Shown here piece by piece: positions 57,527 to 64,000 of a stretch of 64,000 nucleotides of DNA. Below the pieces are notes generated by a model. It did not search any database. It saw only the letters and a list, made by a program, of their open reading frames with translations, and was not told the origin of the DNA. The position numbers and the translations under genes are program-made. Origin of the DNA: Haematobia irritans. Taxonomy: Eukaryota; Arthropoda; Insecta; Diptera; Muscidae. Location of the stretch: contig NC_134401.1 of assembly GCF_050003625.1 (NCBI RefSeq), positions 89,816,852 through 89,880,851 of the forward strand. The letters are read 5' to 3'. Each line of letters opens with the position of its first letter. The first letter of the stretch is position 1.

Positions 57527-58504
57527 CACGGATGAAAAAGACTGTTTTTCATATGTTTGGCTATAAACATTATATGTTTGGAACACAAATTTTTAAACAC
57601 AATATTTTTGAGTGCAAGCATATAATGTTCATAAACTATCATAACATGTTTGGGACATATATGTTAATATGTTAGAACATATTATGTTTGGGACATAAAA
57701 TGTTTGTAAATATAATATGCTTGGATGCAAACATATATTAATTTAGAAATAGCCTATAAACATATATGTGTTTAGTAGCTTGGAGCGCTATTTAACAGGT
57801 AGCTATATTGAATTAAGTTGGTGGTGGTTGCTTGTTATTACAAAATTAACATTTTATTTTTCCTTGGGCAATTGATCAGCTACTTCTTTGATCCTTACAA
57901 ACTGTGTGGTCCGCTGTTCGAATCCCCGTCCGGCAAAAGGTAAAATTAAAATAAAAAAAAATCATACAATTGAATAATTTCTTCTACAATGTTTGTATTA
58001 CAGAAAAAGGTGCTAAGAACTAAAAAATCTCGTGGAAGTGAGAAAGATGTGGGGGAATATACAATTGGGCAGAAACAAAATTTTGAGCATTCAGGTCGAA
58101 AACCTATGTTGTTAGCACCTATATTACCTGTTTATTTTCATAATTCATTATGATTGTAAATATATAAATAAATAAATAAAATTTTGAGCACAATATTGTT
58201 TGGGAGAATTTTTTTTAAGCATATAATATTTTTGGGTGCAAAATGCTTCCAAACATATTATATGTTCACATAATAACATATTGTTTTTTGGAAGACAACA
58301 TTATTGAATTTGGATGCAAAAATACAAAATGTTTGGAACTTAGACTACCCAAACATATATTGTTTAGACCAATATGCTTTCAAACATATTATATATTGGA
58401 AGAGATCAAACATATAAATGTTTGGGCAATACCCAAAAATATATATGATTGAAGCAAAATATGTTTGGGAGTATATGTTACAGAAGCGATTTTTTGTGAG
58501 CGTG
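57527..58504. mobile_element. TATGTTTGG-rich TIR element, copy B, with SINE2 inside
   Basis: It starts CACGGATGAAAAAGACTG and ends TTTTTTGTGAGCGTG. TG at 57525-57526 and 58505-58506 is the target duplication, proven by restoring GGGACTGTCAACC as in copy 1 of DD37E. The flanks of this element match copy A (49174-49615), and the extra length is mostly a SINE2 and AT-rich DNA. Confidence 0.83.
57775..58180 (+). mobile_element. tRNA-derived SINE2, copy 2, nested
   Basis: A B-box-like GTTCGAATCCCC lies at about 57913, followed by TGTATTACAGAAAAAGGTGC and AACTAAAAAATCTCGTGG, the same body as at 15727-15850. The A-box side is diverged. A tail of AAATAAATAAATAAA lies near 58170. It is absent from copy A of the host MITE, so it inserted after that family split. 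Confidence 0.65.
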
Positions 58505-59053
58505 TGTCAACCAAGAAATTTATGTGAAAGAGTGTTTGAATAAACGTCTGCTGCCTTTCCTGAAGAAACACGGTTGTTCCGTACTGTTTTGGCCGGATTT
58601 GGCATCTTGCCATTACGGTAAAAAGGCCATGGAGTGGTACGCCGCCAACAACGTGCAGGTGGTTCCCAAGGACAAGAACCCTCCCAACACGCCAGAGCTC
58701 CGCCCAATTGGGAAATACTGGGCTATTGTCAAGCGGAACCTAAAGAAGACAAAAAAAAAACTGCTAAGGACGAGCAGCAGTTCAAGGCAAACTGGCTTTC
58801 TGCGGCGAAGAAGGTGGACAAGGTGGCTGTACAACATCTGATGGCAGGTGTCAAGCGTGAGGCCCGGCAATTCGGTTTTGGAAAAGCGAAAGCCTAACTG
58901 AATATTTTTCCTGAATTTTATACTAATTGAACTTGAAAAAGAAATTTAATTTGATTTTTTAAATAAACGATTTCACCGATTTACACGCGTTTTCCCTTGA
59001 CCAAATTTTGACCATATCACCCTTTAGGTTGGCATAACTGTGATTTCATTGTA

Positions 59054-59986
59054 AAGGGTGATTTGTTAAGAGCTTGATAACTTTTTTTTTAAAAAAAACG
59101 CATAAAATTTGCAAAATCTCATCGGTTCTTTATTTGAAACGTTAGATTGGTCCATGACATTTACTTTTTGAAGATAATTTCATTTAAATGTTGACCGCGG
59201 CTGCGTCTTAGGTGGTCCATTGGGAAAGTCCAATTTTGGGCAACTTTTTCGAGCATTTCGGCCGGAATAGTCCGAATTTCTTCGGAAATGTTGTCTTCCA
59301 AAGCTGGAATAGTTGCTGGCTTATTTCTGTAGACTTTAGACTTGACGTAGCCCCACAAAAAATAGTCTAAAGGCGTCAAATCGCATGATCTTGGTGGCCA
59401 ACTTACCGGTCCATTTCTTGAGATGAATTGTTCTCCGAAGTTTTCCCTCAAAATGGCCATAGAATCGCGAGCTGTGTGGCATGTAGCGCCATCTTGTTGA
59501 AACCACATGTCAACCAAGTTCAGTTCTTCCATTTTTGGCAACAAAAAGTTTGTTAGCATCGAACGATAGCGATCGCCATTCACCGTAACGTTGCGTCCAA
59601 CAGCATCTTTGAAAAAATACGGTCCAATGATTCCACCAGCGTACAAACCACACCAAACAGTGCATTTTTCGGGATGCATGGGCAGTTCTTGAACGGCTTC
59701 TGGTTGCTCTTCACTCCAAATGCGGCAATTTTGCTTATTTACGTAGCCATTCAACCAGAAATGAGCCTCATCGCTGAACAAAATTTGTCGATAAAAAAGC
59801 GGATTTTCTGCCACTGATTTTGGTAATAAAATTCAATGATTTGCAAGCGTTGCTCGTTAGTAAGTCTATTCATGATGAAATGTCAAAGCATACTGAGCAT
59901 CTTTCTCTTTGACACCATGTCTGAAATCCCACGTGATCTGTCAAATACTAATGCATGAAAATCCTAACCTCAAAAGAATCACCCTT
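59054..59986 (-). mobile_element. rosa-like (DD41D) Tc1/mariner-group transposon, internally deleted
   Basis: TA at 59052-59053 and 59987-59988. Ends are AAGGGTGATTTGTTAAGAGC and, reversed, AAGGGTGATTCTTTTGAGGT: ten matching bases and then partial similarity. Length is 933 bp against about 1.3 kb expected. It stands only 29 bp from DD37E copy 3, and both have ends starting AAGGGTGAT. Confidence 0.88.
59161..59880 (-). pseudogene. DD41D transposase, N-terminal domain deleted
   Basis: From 59814 down, 217 residues are open: FSDEAHFWLNGYVNKQN (first D about 15), WFQQDGATCHTAR (second D about 108) and CDLTPLDYFLWGYVKSKV (third D about 150). The 41 residues between the last two give DD41D, the mark of the rosa group known from tephritid flies. 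The original start is visible further out (NRLTNEQRLQIIEFYYQNQ, about 59818-59872), but about 300 bp coding the DNA-binding domain are missing between them and the frame shifts. Catalytic residues intact, protein not functional. Confidence 0.88.
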
Positions 59987-59988
59987 TA

Positions 59989-61206
59989 AATGCAGAATTT
60001 TCATTACAGCAATCGATTTTCAACCAATAACTTCTCTGTGTGAGTCGTGAATAATGAAGCTATCGTGCTGAAATTTTGCACAAACTCGTCTTTTGTCTGC
60101 AGACAGGTCAAGTTCGAAGATGGGCTATATTGGCCCAGGTTTTGATATAGTCCCCATATAAACCGCCCTCCCGATTTGGGGTCTTGGGCGCATATAAACC
60201 TTAGTTTTTATCAAATTTCCCTCAAATTTGACATCTAGAAGTATATTGGGGCCATAAAGATGTGTGCCGAAATGGTGAGTATCGGTTCATGTTTTGACAT
60301 AGCTCCCATATATCCATGTTTTGATATAGCCACCATATTGGCCGATCTCCCGATTTTACATCGTGGACTTCTGTAATCAGTATTTTTATCATATTTACAT
60401 AAAATTGGAAATCTAAAGGTATTGTAGGAATACAAATGCGTGTGCCGAAAATGATGATTATCGGTACATGGTTTGGTATAGCCCCCAATATACCGATCTC
60501 CCGATTTTACTTCTTGGGCTTCTAGGAACAGTAGTTTTTATCCAATTTGCCTGAAATTAAAAATCTAGAGGTATTTTAGGATCATAAAGGGGTTTTCTAA
60601 AAATTGTGAATATCAGACCATGTTTTGATATAGCCCCCTTATAAACCGATCTCCCGATTTTACTTCTTAGGCTTCTAGAAACCGTAGTTTTTATCCAATT
60701 TGGCTGAAATTGAAAATCTGGAGGTTTTTAGGACTAGAAATAGGCGTGATGAATATATTGTGTATCGGTACAGGTAAAAACCGGCCCTCCGATTTGGGGA
60801 CTAGATTCTAGACCCGCCATATAGACCGATATAGAAAGCGCACTGAAAAAATTGCTTGAAACTTAGTGTAAAATTTCCAGATTTTAGATCAAGGCGTTAT
60901 TTAATCATTTGCTTGCACACTTACACGAGATGATTATCATTCCTCTAAAACTCAAACAAAAATGGTTCTTATAAATCCAGAATCTGATCTAGTCTTCATA
61001 GGTAAATTTTTAAATGTATCTTCGGGAGGCGCACTGGTTGAACTGATCTGCCTGGGAGAATATTTGTCATAAAGACCCCCGAAATTCTATACATTATCAA
61101 GTAACCCACTACGACGAAGAATTTTCAAAGGAAACTATTATATTTTATTCATGGTGGTAGGTATTTAAAATTCGGCCCGGCCGAACTTACGGCCGTATAT
61201 ACTTGT
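59989..61206 (-). mobile_element. TR-element F2-g, core missing
   Basis: From about 60045 (AAGCTATCGTGCTGAAATTT) the last unit and array run to about 60800 with ATAGCCCCC and CTCCCGATTT words. The pre-array and the head on the right follow: ATGGTGGTAGGTATTTAAAA, TTCGGCCCGGCCGAA, ACTTGT. Terminal hairpin, core and (GTCT)n are absent on the left. Confidence 0.8.
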
Positions 61207-61660
61207 TTTACTTAATTGTGCTTCATTTCAGGGCGTTATCCGATTTAAATTTAAAATGTAGAGATTTTGTACAAGTTTAAAAATATTTCTCCAAATTGGT
61301 TTTGATTTAAATATTTCTATATATTTTTATACAGCTCCCAACAAATTTGAAGGAGTTGAGATGGTATCAAAAATTTTGGTATACTTTAGACTTTACTAAC
61401 TTGTTTTTAATTGAAATTGATTCAATCATGAATCAATCGCAGAATTAATTAGAAATTAAAAGTATTCTTGATTAAAAATTATTCGATTTCTTCGGCAATA
61501 ACATTTAATACATTAATTGATTAATTAAAATATTTATTTTAATTGATTTATTTTAACCGATTTATTTAGTTGATTGCTCAATTAATTTTCAAAGGAGGCA
61601 ATCAATTATTTTTGTATTATTATTAATTTATAAAAAATTATTTTACCTTTATATAATTTA
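61207..61660 (-). mobile_element. TR-element F3 head remnant and AATT-rich DNA
   Basis: Positions 61240-61400 match the F3 region next to the head (TAGAGATTTTGTACAAGTTT, TGAAGGAGTTGAGATGGTAT, TTTAGACTTTACTAACTTGT) with the hairpin lost. The rest is AATTAA-rich like 50063-50800. Confidence 0.55.
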
Positions 61661-63785
61661 TTTTTATACCCTCCACCATAGGATGGGGGTATATTAACTT
61701 TGTCATTCCGTTTGTAACACATCGAAATATTGCTCTAAGACCCCATAAAGTATATATATCCTGGGTCGTGATGAAATTCTGAGTCGATCTAAGCATGTAC
61801 GTCCGTTCGTCTGTCTGTTGAAATCACGCTAACTTCCGAACGAAACAAGCTATCGACTTGAAACTTGGCACAAGTAGTTGTTATTGATGTAGATCGGATG
61901 GTATTGCAAATGGGCCATATCGGTCCACTTTTACGTATAGCCCACATATAAAGGGACCCTCAGATTTGGCTTGTAGAGCCTCTAACAGAAGCATATTTCA
62001 TCCGATCTTGCTGAAATTTGGTATATGGTGTTGGTATATGGTATCTAACAACCACGCAAAAATTGGTCCACATCGGCCCATAATTATATATAGCCCATAT
62101 ATAAACCGATCCCCAGATTTGGCTTGAGGAGCCTCAAAGAGAAGCAAATTTCATCCGATCCGGCTGAAATTTGGTACATGGTGTTGGTATATGGTCTCTA
62201 ACAACCGTACAAGAATTGGTCCAAATCGGTCATTATTATATATAGCCCTCATATAAACCGATGCCCAGATTTGGCTTGCGAAGCCTCAAAGAGAAACAAA
62301 TTTCATCCGATCCGGCTGAAATTTGGTACATGGTGTTGGTACATGGTATCTAACAACCATGCCAAAATTGGACCACATCGGTCCATAATTTTATATAGCC
62401 CCCATATAAACCGATCCCCAGATTTAGCTTGCGGAGCCTCAAAGAGAAACAAATTTCATCCGATCCGGCTGAAATTTGTTACATGGTGTTAGTATATGGT
62501 CTCTAACAACCATGCAAAAGTTGGTCCACATCGGTCCATAATTTTATATAGCCCATATATAAACCGATCCCCAGATTTGGCTTGCGGAGCCTCAAAGGGA
62601 ATCAAATTTCATCCGATCCGGCTGAAATTTGGTACATGATGTTGGTATAGGGTCTCTAACAACCGTACAAGAATTGGTCCACATCAGTCCATAATTATAT
62701 ATAGCCCCCATATAAACCGATCCCCAGATTTGGCTTGCGGAGCCTCAAAGAGAAGAAAATTTCATCTGATCCGCCTGAAATTTGGTTCATGATGTTGGTA
62801 TATGATCTCTAACAACCATGCAAAAGTTGGTCCACATCGGTCCATAATTTTATATAGCCCATATATAAACCGATCCCCAGATTTGGCTTGCGGAGCCTCA
62901 AAGAGAAGCAAATTTCATCCGATCCGGCTGAAATTTGGTACATGATGTTGGTATATGGTCTCTAACAACCGTACAAGAATTGGTCCACATCAGTCCATAA
63001 TTATATATAGCCCCCATATAAACCGATCCCCAGATTTGGCTTGCGGAGCCTCAAAGAGAGGCAAATTTCATCCGATCCGGCTGAAATTTGGAACATGGTG
63101 TTAGTATATGGCCGCTAAAAACCATTCCAAAATTGGTCCATATCGGTCTATAGTTATATAGCCGATCTCCAATCACACAAAAATTGGTCCATATCGGTTC
63201 ATAAAATAATCTACCAAAATTTTATTTCTATAGAAAATTTTGTCAAAATTTTATTTCTATAGAAATTTTTGTTAAAATTTTATTCGGTTCATAATCAAAT
63301 TTTCATCATTGTCAAAATTTTATTTCTATAGAAAATTTTGTCAGAATTTTATTTTTATAGAACATTTTTTGAAAATTTTATTCAGTTCATAATCATGGTT
63401 TTTGTTAAAATTTTACTTCTATAGAAAATTTTGTAAAAATTTTATTTCTATAGAAAATTTTGTGAAAATTTTATTTCTATAGAAAATTTTGTGAAAATTT
63501 TATTTCTATAGAAAATTTTGTGAAAATTTTATTTCTATAGAAAATTTTGTCAAAATTTTATGTCTATAGAAAATTTTGTCAAACTGTATTATATACGTAT
63601 TTGATCGATCTTTTTTGATTTAATATAACCACGTATGGACTTACAGACAATTTAGACAGACTGACAGACATCGGCAAGCGTTACCGCAACTTATGTAATT
63701 CGATTGTGGATGGCAGTGTTTAGAAGAAGTTTCTACGCAATCCATGGTGGAGGGCCTGGCCGAACTTACGGCCGTATATACTTGT
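61661..63785 (-). mobile_element. TR-element F1-g (complete)
   Basis: The terminal hairpin TATACCCTCCACCATAGGAT at the left is followed by core, GTCCGTTCGTCTGTCTGTTG at 61801, and about eight units spaced 152-153 bp (GCCTCAAAG words at 62131, 62283, 62436, 62589 and 62742). A 29-bp block lies at 63205-63580. The head follows with a shortened hairpin GGCCTGGCCGAA and ACTTGT. Its array is the most regular in the window. Confidence 0.87.
63205..63580 (-). repeat. 29-bp tandem repeat array in F1-g head
   Basis: About 11 units of AAAATTTTATTTCTATAG type, interrupted twice by TTCGGTTCATAATCA/TTCAGTTCATAATCA pieces that also occur in F1-a (18793). Confidence 0.9.
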
Positions 63786-64000
63786 TTTTTTGCAATTTTC
63801 ATACGACTTAGCGTTTTTCTCAATTTGCGGATTATATTTATAGCTGGATTTTTCTTTGCAATTGGCATTTAATTTAACCAACATTTAATGGTTATAATAT
63901 TCAATTATGAGTGAATTTGCAAATATTTTGTATTTAATTAAAATCATAATTAAGATAATTAGTATTTTACAAACGTAAACAATTTGATTAATCCCCATTT
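63786..64000. other. No gene seen
   Basis: AT-rich sequence to the window end. Confidence 0.5.

Larger units (their letters stand above)
56945..58897 (+). pseudogene. DD37E transposase, interrupted and frameshifted
   Basis: The ATG at 56945 starts MPSKQEE, then 13 residues present in copy 1 are deleted in frame. The frame runs to about 57328, where one base is lost (GTGGTATGGACG against GTGGTAATGGACG). It continues as MDDETYVKADYRQLPGQ to the MITE at 57527 and resumes at 58507 (NQEIYVKECLNKRLL) through FWPDLASCHYG and RPIGKYW. The third catalytic glutamate is therefore replaced by glycine. A second frameshift lies in an A-run near 58755. Confidence 0.9.
56797..59024 (+). mobile_element. DD37E transposon, copy 3, split by a MITE
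   Basis: TA at 56795-56796 and 59025-59026, with the same ends as copy 1 (small changes GGGTGATAGGTC left, GACCATATCACC right). Subtracting the insertion 57527-58504 leaves about 1250 bp. It lies next to a rosa-type element. Confidence 0.92.

Overview
This window looks like eukaryotic, gene-poor, AT-rich DNA from a fly. The nearest fit I can argue for is a calyptrate or muscid fly (Stomoxys/Haematobia/Musca type). The case rests on element content only: DD37E, DD41D, Tc1 and mariner-type transposons, LINEs with an RNase H domain, and a very abundant class of tandem-repeat elements with (GTCY)n and (TA)n cores like the dipteran mini-me elements. I found no convincing host gene. The best candidate is a weak exon-like pair near 7.9-8.4 kb. 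By my reading well over half of the window is transposable-element sequence, much of it nested.

The dominant component is one structural class, here called TR-elements, in three families (F1, F2, F3). All share the same plan: a start of ACAAGTA-type followed by a GC-rich hairpin; a short inverted motif of the CCACCAT type; a central array of about 152-153 bp units; a (GACA/GTCY)n tract; a core that can seed (TA)n; and a terminal hairpin that repeats the inverted motif. The plan resembles dipteran mini-me and DINE-1/Helentron-like non-autonomous elements with central tandem repeats. Copies lie at about 9.99-11.58, 11.8-13.9, 17.1-19.25, 19.5-22.6, 23.9-25.7, 29.5-30.4, 32.3-34.35, 35.6-35.9, 37.6-38.6, 39.6-41.4, 44.2-45.6, 47.25-48.8, 51.3-52.7, 53.75-55.6, 60.05-61.2 and 61.66-63.8 kb.

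Autonomous-type DNA transposons: three copies of a DD37E Tc1/mariner-group element (1175-2450 with an apparently complete transposase; 6432-7501 with internal deletions; 56797-59024 split by a MITE), one DD41D rosa-like element (59054-59986, deleted), a Tc1 DD34E relic (8817-11785) and a mariner relic (41460-41700). Non-autonomous DNA elements include a CACTG-ended MITE family (five copies, TA/TG target), a piggyBac-type MITE (TTAA), two hAT-type elements with 8-bp target duplications, and other TIR elements.

Retroelements: an RNase H-bearing LINE (2941-5640 broken; 27441-29080 with a 492-residue open frame; 34588-34773 fragment), a second LINE of CR1/Jockey type (15049-16800; a C-terminal relic near 30.7 kb), a tRNA-derived SINE of about 350 bp (copies near 5.9, 35.9, 36.3, 50.3, 53.0 and 53.9 kb) and a second tRNA-derived SINE (15.7 and 57.9 kb). 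The first SINE shares its 3' tail with the RNase H LINE, which makes that LINE its probable mobilising partner.

Layout: 0-1.2 kb unique; 1.2-7.8 kb DD37E, LINE and a MITE carrying two insertions; 7.8-13.9 kb exon-like DNA, then Tc1 with MITE and F3 nested inside, then two more F3 copies; 15-16.8 kb CR1/Jockey LINE split by a TIR element; 17-25.7 kb F1 and F2 with nested MITEs; 27-29 kb (TA)n, palindrome and LINE; 29.5-42 kb F1/F2, hAT and SINEs; 42-47 kb the longest mostly unique stretch; 47-56 kb F2, MITEs, SINEs, F1 and F3; 56.8-60 kb DD37E and rosa; 60-63.8 kb F2 and F1.
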